Assembly (NCBI GenBank): GCA_030272155.1
Contig: CP126192.1
Coordinates: forward strand, 3,258,501 to 3,322,500
Source of the DNA: Tetradesmus obliquus
Lineage: Eukaryota; Chlorophyta; Chlorophyceae; Sphaeropleales; Scenedesmaceae
Direction: 5' to 3'
Length of the DNA: 64,000 nucleotides
Shown: in pieces, positions 46,018 to 56,620 of the stretch
Layout of the letters: each line of letters opens with the position of its first letter
Numbering within the stretch: position 1 is the stretch's first letter
The notes under the pieces: generated by a model
What the model was told of the DNA's origin: nothing
The model's database searches: none
The model's input: only the letters and a program-made list of their open reading frames with translations
Translations under genes and position numbers: made by a program

Positions 46018-47639
46018 CGCGACACTGCACGGCCCGCAGCAGCAGCAGCAGCAGCAGCGCGCACATGTGCACACAGGAAGCAGGGCAGGCAAAGAGCACG
46101 TATGTCAGCTGCAGAGCCACGGCGCCAGGTAGGTGACAAAAACAAGTGGAGCTGCTAGCAGCCAGCACACCATGCCGGGAGAGCCAGATGATGGTGGCTA
46201 GTGCTGCACGCTGCTGCTGCTGCTGCTGCTGTGCACTGCACAGCCCTGCCGGCTCAATAGCTGCTGCTGCTGTGAACTGCCGCCGTGCTGCTGTCAGCTG
46301 TGGCTATCCTGCCAAGCTGCCTGCGAGTGCTGCTCCAGTTGCTTGCTCCTGCAATGCCTGCTCTGCCGCAGCTGGTACTGCTGCTGCCAGACTGCCGGCG
46401 ATAGCAGCAGGAGCAGCAGCACGCCTGCTGCGTCATGGCTTGTGACTCGCCAGTTGCTGTCCGCAGCCCATTGAATACTGCATAAGCTGCTGCTGTGTCC
46501 CAACTCATGTTAAGACACACTGATGTGCGCTGGGCACGCCAGCAGCACCGCGTTTGCTGGAGCACATCTGCCTGCGGCTAGTTCTGCGCTGAGTCGTCCC
46601 ACTCGCCGTTGTTTGCACAGTCCTTGTGCCTTGCTGCTGCTACTGCTGTTGGAGCAGCTGCCACCCTGTGCTGTGCGCTGTCCTTGCCAAGGGCATGCCA
46701 GCAAACTGCCAGCTACATGCACTGGCAGCTGTGTGCTGCTGGTTGGGTGTTCACAAGCCTGCTGATGCTGCAACTCAGCCTAGGCTGCCGGCAGTGAGCA
46801 TAAGCGTAAACCGTAATGCATGCAACATTCTCTCTATACATCAGGATGATGCTGCCCGCAGTCCTTGTGCCTGACTGCACTCACTGCCTTGCTGCATCAC
46901 TGCCGCCTGCTGCTGTTCGATCGCAACCCCTGACACCCTTCAAGACATACAGTGCATGCAACGATATAACCACAACACATTGAAGCCCTGTATATCGGTG
47001 TATGCTGCCTCTGAAGCCACCTTTGCCCTCCCCGCCTGCCCACCTGTTTGCTGGACTTCCAGCCGCTGCACTTCGGCCGGCAGGGTGTCTAGAAAGAGGG
47101 CTTGAACTATGTCAGTCGAGCCAGACGTAGCGATCGGCCGCCTGCTGCATGACCTGGGGTTGAGTTAAACCTCTCGACGGCTCTTTGGCAGCTCTCTCCC
47201 ATATTCGCTGGCGCGCCCCAGCATTCTACCTTCTTCGCAAGTTCAACACGTCTGGTGCATAGACACCAACGTTAGCAACTTTGCATCGCTGCTTCTTTTT
47301 ACAGCAGCTGTCAGTAAGGTGCGCCACCACACGGCAGCTCAGGAATGCACGCTTCATTGTTGCTATCAGAATCTTTGCAGCAGCTTTAGGGCAGGCAGAT
47401 CAGGCCCAGGGCGGTCTAGGCAGGGCGCCTCCTGGCAGCAACAGACAGCCCGCCAGCCACCCGCAGGAATATGAGCAGCAGCACTCGCGTGGCCCAGCTC
47501 ATGTTGACTTGGTCATTGGTAGCAGCTCTAAGCGCATTCATGCAGCCTGCGCAGCTGCTCAGGGCGTCAGATCAGCGGCACACCCTGCCACCCATCGAAG
47601 CCTCCGCCTCTAACCCCCTGTGTTCCTGCTGCAGGCATC
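46018..47639. promoter_or_regulatory. Divergent promoter region of eL24 and EFL
   Basis: About 1.6 kb between two highly expressed translation genes on opposite strands. CTGCTGCAG ending at 47634, five bases before the EFL ATG, looks like an acceptor, so EFL probably has a 5' UTR intron with its first exon upstream. The remainder is CTG-rich with no supported coding exon. Confidence 0.55.
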
Positions 47640-50154
47640 ATGGCTGAGGGCAAGCAGCATCTGTCCATTGTCATTTGCGGTAAGTGGACCCGCTGTGGCG
47701 ATCCGCAGCTGCGTGTGCGCGTTGGCAGCTAGTGTGCAGCCCAGCCATCCCGAGCCATCCAGCAGCGGCAGCGCCTTACCCTGCCCCGCTTGCCTTTGCC
47801 TCGCAGGGCATGTCGACTCCGGCAAGTCCACCACCACCGGTCGCCTGCTCTTCGAGCTCGGCGGTATCCCCGAGCGTGAGCTGGAGAAGCTCAAGGAGGA
47901 GGCTGCTGCCCTGGGCAAGCAGTCCTTCGCCTTTGCCTTCTACATGGACAGGCAGAAGGAGGAGCGCGAGCGTGGTGTGACCATCTCCTGCACCACCAAG
48001 GAGTTCTTCACTGAGAAGTGGCACTACACCATCATCGACGCACCAGGCCACAGGGACTTCATCAAGAACATGATCTCTGGTGCTGCCCAGGCTGACGTGT
48101 GCCTGCTGATGGTGCCCGCCGACGGTAACTTCACCACCGCCATCCAGAAGGGTGACCACAAGGCCGCTGAGATCCAGGGCCAGACCCGCCAGCACGCCCG
48201 CCTGATCAACCTGCTGGGCGTGAAGCAGCTGATCGTCGGCGTGAACAAGATGGACAGCGATGTGGCCGGCTACAGGTGGGCCCCACAGCTTGCAGTGCCT
48301 TGCAGCAGCAGTGACTTGCAGGGTTGCGTGCCTAACGATCAGCTGCTTGCAGTTTGGGAGCGGTTGGTGCTGTAGCGAGACGCTTTGTAGTCAGGCCATG
48401 TGCACCTGCAGTGCAACAGCAGCTCCCTTCTATGCATTGCAATGGCTGCACAAAGAGGCACTGGTGCTGCATGAGCTTGCTTTGGTTTTCTGGCTTGCAG
48501 CGTGACTCCCGGGTGCATCCGGCTGCATGGTTGCTGCAGTGCTCCCACCAGCAAGTGCACAGGCGCTGCTGCTGCTCTGCGTTTCCTGTCGTGCACCCCC
48601 ACTGCAGCCTGCTTTCAATCATCTTCTGCTGACCCTCAACTGCTGCTGCACTCCCGCCTGCAGGGAGGAGCGCTATGTGGAGATCCGCGACGAGATGCGC
48701 CACATGCTTGCGCGTGTGGGCTGGAAGCCTGACTTCATTGAGAAGAGCGTGCCCGTGCTGCCCATCTCCGGCTGGATGGGTGACAACCTGATCAAGCAGT
48801 CCACCAACATGGCCTGGTGGAAGGGCCAGGAGGTGGTGTCCGCTGACAACCGCAAGGTGCAGGTCAACTGCCTGCTGGACGTGAGTACCGCGCTGGAGAA
48901 CGGGCGCTGGGGCGGTGTGCCTGATTGGGGTGGGGCGGCAGGGCAGGAACATGCTGCTGCATACAGGTGCCTGCGCATTCCGACAGTACTTACTTGTGAC
49001 AATTGTAACCAGCTGTGGCCCTGTAAGTGGCAGTAAACTGCTATGTGAATTTACATTTCAGCAGTAGGCAGCAGCAGTCCCCATCCATTGCAGTTCATTT
49101 TCGGTCTGCTGACCACACCTCATGCCGCTCCTCTGCCCTGCTCCCCTCCCGTAGGCCCTGAACGACATGGTGATTGTGCCTGAGCGCAAGACCGACGCCG
49201 CCATGCGTGTGCCCATCTCCGGCGCCTACAAGATCAAGGGAGTGGGTGATGTGCTGGCCGGCCGTGTGGAGCAGGGCATCGTCAAGCCCGGAGATGAGGT
49301 CATCTTCATGCCCACCCACACCACCGCCAACCCCTGCGTGGGCAAGGTGTTCACCGTGGAGATGCACCACAAGCGCGTGGACAAGGCCGGCCCAGGTGAC
49401 AACGTGGGCATGAACATCAAGGGCCTGGACAAGGGTAACATGCCCCGCACCGGCGACGTGATGATCCTCAAGAGCGACCAGACCCTGAAGCCCTGCAAGG
49501 ACTTCACCGCCCAGGTGGGTGGCGCGGCTGTGGGGTGGTAACGTGGAATTCGCAGTGGGGTGTGGCAGCAGTGTGCTGCTTGCTTATTCAGCAGGGCAGG
49601 TTGATGTGGGGCACAGTGCCTGGCTGCAGGATGGTGATGTGGAGCACATGCATGTTGCAGCACTTGCATGTCAGCTGCCTTGCGCAGTAAAAGCGCAACA
49701 GAGTACAACAGTAGACAAATGCTGTTAATCATTATGCTTGGCCCCTTTTTCCGCTGTGTGTCTGCCACCGGTATCCATTGTGGTACGTGCTGATGTCTCA
49801 CCCTGTCCTGCCTTGCCGCTGCTGCCTTCCTTCCCTTCCACCCCGCAGATCCAGACCCTGGACATCCCAGGCGAGGTGAAGGCCGGCTACTCCCCCATCG
49901 GCTTCGTGCGCTGCGGCCGCTCCGCCTGCAAGATCTCCAAGATCGACTGGAAGGTGGGCAAGGAGACTGGTGGCAAGAAGCTGGAGGCCCCCCACGCCCT
50001 CAAGGCCAACGAGATGGCGCAGGTGACCTTCGAGCCCGTGCAGCCCCTGGTCGTGGACAGCTTCAAGTCCTGCGAGGGCCTGTCCCGCATTGCCTTCCTG
50101 GACGGCAACACCGCTGTCATGCTCGGCAAGGTGGTGACCGTCACCTTCAAGTGA
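47640..50154 (+). CDS. EFL: Elongation factor-like GTPase EFL, 5 exons
   Basis: Exons 47640-47679, 47807-48275, 48664-48880, 49155-49514 and 49849-50154 sum to 1392 bp, 463 residues. The protein delivers aminoacyl-tRNA to the ribosome in place of EF-1alpha. G1 is GHVDSGKST (split by intron 1), G3 DAPGHRD and G4 NKMD. Diagnostic EFL stretches are present: [58 protein letters not shown] and [19 protein letters not shown]. Canonical EF-1alpha instead has [20 protein letters not shown] and a different domain 2. Codon use is strongly biased to C- and G-ending codons, as expected for a highly expressed gene. An acceptor just before the ATG suggests a 5' UTR intron. Confidence 0.96.
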
Positions 50155-51130
50155 AGCAGCCACGGCCGTGGCCTGATCAAGGGGACGAAGCAGGCGCAGT
50201 GTGCAGGTGAAACACCCTGCGGCATGCCCTGCAGCAGCAGCCGAGGCGTGCCTGATGTGGGTGCGCGCGGTGGCGGCGCAGCTGGCGCCGCGGCTGTCAA
50301 TGCGAGCTGTGTTGTTGAGTGCAGGCGGGCTGGCAGCCAACTGTTCTTGGGGGGTATTGTTTCGTGGGATCTGTTCCACGATCACTTCCAAATACCTCGG
50401 CACGCCTGGTTGACCGCAGCATGTTGACCAGGGTGCCCTGCCGGCTGGTAACTGTTTGATGGATGTTCCATGCTATATCAGCAGTGTGTCCAGCAGAGTA
50501 CAGCGAGTGAGGGCAGTTGAGTTCGGACCATCTTGTAAATACCAATTTGCCTAATTGTGTTATGGGCGGCACGCCATGATGCTGCGAGACAGATTCTGAA
50601 GCCTGAACTGCTTGGCAAACTTGCTTGATAGGACTCTAAACATGCTTCATTCAGATGTAACTCTTTATACATGCAATGAACATTAGTCCAGCAAGCATAT
50701 TATGCAAAAGGCAGGACAGGTCAGTGGCAAATGTGCGCCTGCAACTCTGGATGCAAGATACATCTGCTATTGGTCCTGCGTTGCTTGAAAGGGTGCGCAG
50801 CTATGCAGTCGCCTTTTATCAGCAGCCGTAAATACGTCCTTATAGACACAGGAACACTGGTTGGGGATTTCTGCAGAGTTGATGATCCTGACAGCCTTGC
50901 TCCGCGCTAGGGTGCCAGGCTGGCCTCGACCCATCACGGTTCTGCGCTGAACAGTTGTCCTAAAGGCACCACTGCAGTATGGCTAATGAGTGCAACTGCG
51001 ACGTTCCTCTCTGCCGCGTCAGCTGTGGGTGATTCTGATTCTTGAAAACAACTGATGTCGGTGCCTTCACGATAGAAGCTCTTCCACAGGAGCTGCCTGC
51101 CTTGTTGGCTGGCATTCTGTTCATTCAACA
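50155..51130. other. Intergenic region
   Basis: EFL 3' UTR and the promoter of the phosphodiesterase gene. A minus-strand frame overlapping 50934-51410 has no recognisable motif and is not called. Confidence 0.5.
50534..50538 (+). terminator. Putative TGTAA poly(A) signal of EFL
   Basis: TGTAA, the usual chlorophyte polyadenylation signal, occurs about 380 bp after the EFL stop codon. No transcript evidence is available. Confidence 0.4.
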
Positions 51131-54100
51131 ATGTCACCAGCATTAACCAGGGTGGGCTTGGCAGTGGTGCTCTGGGCAGCGCTGTGCCCAGCTGCTGTGT
51201 TGCCACTCGCACAAGGGGCAAGGAGCACCGATCTCGGGCAGAAAATGCTCTGGGACGCAGTGAGGGGCCATCACAGCACATACGTGAATTCTCAGCAGGA
51301 CGATGACGTTGGTTGATGTCCAACCAGCAGAGCAGAAGCTGTCTCCACTGTTGTGATGCTGTGGATACCCAGCCGCTGCTGCACAGCAAGGCGCTGGCTG
51401 GCACAGTCATATGCTACACCTACAACTTGACTTAAGGCCGCTTAGAGGCGCGCTTGCTGTGTATGCCAACATCCACATGAGTCTTACTTAGCACAGCTTA
51501 GCACTGCAGCTGACCAACACGCCAGCATGCGCAGCGTGGCTGCTTGCATCACTTCAACGCCCCCTGTGCATGCTGTATGTGTTGCTGGCACCTGCAGGAA
51601 CAGCAACAACGGCCCCAACAGCAAGTCCTGCAGCTGCAGCAGCAGCAGCAGCCACCTCGGCAGTCAGCCCCTGCTGCCAGCAGCGGCCAGCTGCCTGCCC
51701 CTGCAGCACAGGTGCCAGCAGCGTCCCTGCAGCCGCAGGGAGGTTGGATGGGGCAGTGCTGCGCACACAAGCGGCTGCAGGAGATGTACCTGCCAGGTAT
51801 GGACCTGTAAGAGTGAAGTGTGGCGCACCATCTGCTATACATGCTGCCTGTGTGACGCCAGCGTCAGCACATCATGGTGGTAGCGCTGCCTTGCTGCACC
51901 ACAGGAGCGGCAGCCATGAGGTTGATTATGAGGCTGGCTGCACTGCAGCTGCTACACCAGCATTAGCAGGTGCTGTGCTGCGCGGCATGCAGCAGTTGTC
52001 AGCTGCCGTAGGCAGTGTGTTGCCGCCAGCATACTCAACGCCAGCACCACCAGCATCCTTGCGGGAGCAGACTAGCATGCTGCGTGCTAGTGTGCCTGCT
52101 GCATCCAGCACAGTGTTGTGAAGTTCACACCCTCGTTTCACCAAGCTGCTGCTGCTGCTGCTGCTGGCGTGGCTCTGCAGGCACGCATGACTCTGGCACG
52201 GGCCACCCCTGGACTGTGCCGCAGCACTTGCCGGTGGTGGTTGATGAGGTGGCTGCTGTGTTATTTAACATCGTGGGAGACCTGTCGCGTACGCAGCACC
52301 TGAGCGTGTACGAGTGAGTGGCAGCTGCAGGGCTTGCTGCTGCTGGTGGCGTCATCAGCTGTGCCAGCGCTTTGCACAGCAATCAGTGCTGCACTCGCTA
52401 AGAGGCCACGTCAGTGCTGCATTGATGTCAGATGCCGCAGAACATGTTGTGTGTAGTGAACATTATGTGGGAACCGACAGCTGTCAGGTGCCATTTTTGT
52501 GATGACAGGCGTAGTTTGAGCAGCGCAAGTCCAGTCCAGCAGCTGGGCACACTGCCGACCCAGCCGGCAGAGCTTGTATCTGATGCGTGCTGCTGCTTGC
52601 TTGTTGTGCCTGCCTCCGCTGCAGGCAGCTGCAGGCTGGTGCACGCGTGCTGGACATCCGGCTGGCAGTCAACCCCTGGTTACCGCTGCAGCAGCGGCTG
52701 CAGCAGCAGCCCAGCGCCCGCAGCAGCAGCAGCAGGAGTCAGCGTAGCCGTGCATCACAGCAGCGAGCAGCAACAGGTGCTGGCCGCAGCCTCTTCAGGT
52801 TGGATGGCTTGCTGCAGGGCCACATCGACCTTGCTGCTGCTGGCGGGCCGCTGACTGCTGCTGCGCTGGCGGGGTCTGTGGTGATCAGCCACAGCCTGCC
52901 GGGGTCCCCCCTGGGGGGTGTGCTGGCTGATGTGGCGCGCTTCCTGCGGGAGCAGCCCAGCGAGGTGAAGATTGACAGCTTGCAGGGGCATCCGTGACAC
53001 TGAATGGGTGACTTGCACAACATTCATTTACCAGGACCCTGGTACGCATGCGCATGCAGTGAAGCGTGGCTTTCTTGGGACGATGTGTCGATGTATGCGT
53101 CAGCACTTGTCATCACAATCTGTGCTCCTGTGGCGCTGCATGATGGCCGCGGCGTGCCGCAGCCGTATGCAGCCTCGCTAAGCGCCTGCTGCGCTTGCTG
53201 CTGCAGGTAGTGGTGATGCTGGTGAAGGGCGACACTGTGGACGTGAACGTGGCCGGCATACAGCGCATGACCCCACAGGCCTGGGGGGCGGCAGCAGACA
53301 TCTTCAGGAGGGAGCTGGCAGGCGTGGCGATGCTCACGCAGCAGCAGGTGCGCGGCTAGCGCTTTTGCTCGTGTGCGGTGGTGCTTGTTGCACGCGTTTG
53401 TGCAAGCTATGCAAGGGCATGAACAGCTCCAAGTAGTTGAGTGATTGTATGTTGCAGCCTGCAGCCTCCACAGTGTGCGCTCTGCTCAGCATTTACTTAT
53501 CCCGGCTGGCGGACAACAAGCGCTCGTGCCTGCCAAGGCTTCTGTGTCAACGCCAGCAGCCACACTAATAGACTGCAAGCACACACTGATTGAGGACTCC
53601 TCTCCACCTGTCCGACACGTAATTATAGAAGTCCCTGCCGCACGCTGCACCCCACGCTGCACCCCACGCTGCACCCCCCCCCCCCTTCTGCAGGTTGAGC
53701 AGCAGACGCTGGGTGAGCTGGCGGCGTCTGCCCCGCAGGGCTCGCTGCTGCTGTACGGCAGGGAGCTGCGCGGGGCGGGGCTGCCGTGCCTGCTGCAGCC
53801 GCGGCTGCTGGAGAGCTGGGGCAACGGCACCAACACAGAGGTAGGGGAGGGGAGGAGACAGATAGCTGTTTTTGTCGGTTGGTTGGATGGTTCAGCTAGC
53901 CAGCAAGCCAGCTGGTTAACTACTTAGCCAGCTTCCTAGGTGGTAAGCAAGCAGCTTGCATGTGGTGCATTCATGTGGCCAGGCAGGGATGCAGTTGGTC
54001 TAGGATATCCTCTGCTTGCCCAGCGCTGCACAAGGGTGCTCTGGTCGGTCTGTGTGTCCTTGGAAGAGGCTGGGTACAACCAGCCTCTGCTACACTGGCG

Positions 54101-54397
54101 CCTCTGCGGCAGTAACAGCACGCGTGCTTGGTGGTACTGCGGCTGGTCATTTGCACAACCTCTGAACTCCTTGCATATCGTTGTGTGCTGTGCTGCGCAG
54201 GAGCTGCCTGACTTGAAGGCCAAGCTGCTGCAGTGGCTGACGTTCTGGCAGGCCAGCAGCAACCAGGCTGGCAGCTACCTGCTGCTGGCCAGTGCAGAGG
54301 TCACCCTTGGGGTGCGCACCATCCTGCAGCTGCTGCGCCGCAGGCTGTGGACCATACAGCAGCAGCAACATGCACTAGGCTCCACTGGCAGCCGCCC

Positions 54398-54434
<37 letters not shown>

Positions 54435-54847
54435 GCCATGCGGCAGCAGCAGGCGGCTGCCCTGCAGCATGTGTACGATGAGGCGCTGCGGCTGGGCGCA
54501 GTGCGCACGCTGTACGACCTGGGGCAGGCCACCAACGCGGAGCTGCTGCGAGACATCCTGCAAGACAGCCAAGTGCGCGGGGATCCATGTAGACTTCATG
54601 TACAGTCTGTGCAGAGTTATGTATGCCACACATATGTGTGCAACGTCATGCTGCAGAGCTGCGTCACATTGTGTGCAGCTTCTGCACGGCAGTGTGAGTA
54701 TGCAGCTAGGAGGGTGATGTGTGCTGCAGCGAGCTGTCGGGCAGCCGCATTCTGAGCTACTGACGATCACCAGATGGCGCTGAGGCGTGCGTGAGACTGG
54801 CTCTGGCCTGCTGTTGTGTATGCACCGTGGCCGCACTATGTCCAGGC

Positions 54848-54904
<57 letters not shown>

Positions 54905-55012
54905 CCGCAGGTGCCCAAGAGCTTCAACGTGTGGTCGCTCGATGCGCTTGGGTCGGATGCTGACATTGTACCCGCCATCATACGCCTCAACAGCATGCCA
55001 GCCCCCTCGTAG
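51131..55012 (+). CDS. Secreted PI-PLC-like phosphodiesterase (X-box TIM barrel), 8 exons
   Basis: Exons 51131-51259, 51598-51796, 52181-52313, 52625-52964, 53207-53347, 53694-53840, 54201-54572 and 54911-55012 sum to 1563 bp, about 520 residues. The N terminus MSPALTRVGLAVVLWAALCP is a signal peptide. The family hallmark LPGTHDSGT, with the first catalytic His, is assembled across the exon 2/3 junction. Next come ARVLDIRLAV (the strand with metal-binding acids in relatives), SVVISHSLPGSPLGGVL (candidate second His), VARFLREQPSEVVVMLVKG and LLLYGRELRG. This is the PLC-like phosphodiesterase fold; substrate specificity (phosphoinositide or other phosphodiester) cannot be told. Poly-Gln segments in exons 2 and 7 are insertions. 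It converges on UBR4. Confidence 0.85.
54399..54432 (+). repeat. Coding (CAG)n, poly-Gln in the phosphodiesterase
   Basis: About eleven CAG codons in exon 7, coding for Gln between two predicted helical segments of the phosphodiesterase. Confidence 0.9.
54848..54903 (+). repeat. (CTG)18 ending at the exon 8 acceptor of the phosphodiesterase
   Basis: About 18 CTG units on the sense strand directly followed by CCCCGCAG, the acceptor of exon 8 at 54910. It occupies the place of the polypyrimidine tract. Confidence 0.93.
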
Positions 55013-56475
55013 CCAGCACAGCGCTGCCGGCACGATGCTGCCGCGCACAGTGCAGCAGCACCAGCCAGGCTGGCCACTCTAACGGCGCAGCCAGCAAGCT
55101 GAAATGATTTGTTGCGCTGCTAATGCAGTGGCAGTGTCTGGCTATGGTGCCGCCCATGTGGCCCAAGTCAGCCTGACACTAGTGGTGGTGTGTCTGCTGC
55201 GTTACTGATCACACAAATTTTGCCACCACATATTACTTCTTGCCTTTTAACTTTGTGGCAGTCGCCAGCAGCATCTGCTGCTTATCTTTGCGTCATCCGT
55301 GTGTAACATATGGTGGATCCTGGGGCCCAAGAATTTATTGAAACAGCCAAGCTCCTGGCTGTGCCCTGGCTGGTGTTGCTGAGCTATCCGTAAGCAGATG
55401 TGTTGATTGCAGGCGTGTTCACAGGGCAGCTGCCAGCATGGCTCCTTGTCCCAGGGCTGGCCAGCTTGTACAGTACTCCTGCTGAATGTGGTTTGTATGA
55501 TTTCCTGTGAATACTTCGTTTTGTTAATACGTGTAACCTCCCTTGCAGGAATTCAATTCTCAGTGGGGCCGTGCTACAGTGTGGAGCTGATGCTTGGTCT
55601 TTCTTTCTATGACACAGTCGGCAGCAACACAGGTACGATTGCAGGTGTCAATGACGCAATGGATCAGTCAGTTACAGCATGCGCACTCTGGTGGCAGCCA
55701 CCACTGCTGCAGCCAAGCAGAGCACACCAGTCGCATGCGCTTGGTAACCCACAAGCTAATGCACACCGTGTGCTGGGCCAGCCCCAAAGGGACGCCTGCT
55801 GTTGGTTACCCACAGGATCCTGTTCCTGGAAAGCACAGACATACCGTGTACGGCACACGTGACATGTGCCACAATTTTACAATGACACATAAACCAGCTA
55901 CATCTACAAGTACAATACTGCTCGACCACTGCTGATACACGTTTGAACTGCCTGCATCTACAGTGCACTGAGCATCTACAGTGTACGGTCCCACAATGCC
56001 CTGCTGCTAGCCGCAAGCCGCACCACAACCGCCTGCATGCTGCTGCCAATCGCCAAGCAACTCACTGCTTGCACGCATCAGCCTCTGCGACAAACACTGC
56101 TCTGCAAACCATGGCACACATGCGCCGACAGATCTATACAATGCAACCCGCACAGCAGCTGCTTCAGAAGCACGTGCTGTCCCAACAGCCCCTGGCCTCC
56201 TCCTAATGCTCCTAAACCTTTCATCCACCAGTGCCATGCCAACACCACAACGCAACTAGAAAACCATCCCCGCAGCGACTGCTGCACTGCCACAAACATC
56301 ATGAAATCGCATCTGCAGGTGCTGCCGCTGCATGGCAGCCAACTCCCAAGCAAAACAATGGGCCCAACTGCCCATCCACCACCTCCAGCGCACCACAGAG
56401 CCATGCCATCCACCTGTCCCCAATCTGTTGCTCAAACCCGTCTTGAAGCTGCCCCAGACCCACATGCAACCCCCT
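55013..56475. other. Intergenic region between convergent genes
   Basis: No supported gene. It holds the 3' UTRs of the phosphodiesterase and UBR4. Plus-strand frames entering UBR4 from here (for example 56037-57392) are antisense shadows of its Ala/Ser-rich coding sequence. Confidence 0.55.
55302..55306 (+). terminator. Putative TGTAA poly(A) signal of the phosphodiesterase gene
   Basis: TGTAA about 290 bp after the stop codon, in the position expected of a chlorophyte poly(A) signal. Confidence 0.4.
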
Positions 56476-56620
56476 CACAGCCCCGCACACGCACGCCGCA
56501 CACAGCCCTCGCAGCTGCCCTGGTCCTGTCAACCTCGCCACAACACCAGCCAACTCTCCTGCAAACCCTTCACAGCCCTGTGCAAGCGCGCCGCACAAAG
56601 CCCTCGCAGCTGTCGCCTCC
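56476..56620. repeat. 95-bp repeat at the 3' end of the UBR4 gene
   Basis: Two related blocks, starting CACAGCCCCGCACACGCACG at 56476 and CACAGCCCTGTGCAAGCGCG at 56571, both continue with GCCCTCGCAGCTG. The second covers the last UBR4 codons and stop, so the first is an echo of the coding end lying just beyond it. Confidence 0.75.

Noticed and set aside
47640..50154. Call as canonical EF-1alpha
   Set aside because: Switch and domain 2 stretches match EFL, not EF-1alpha.
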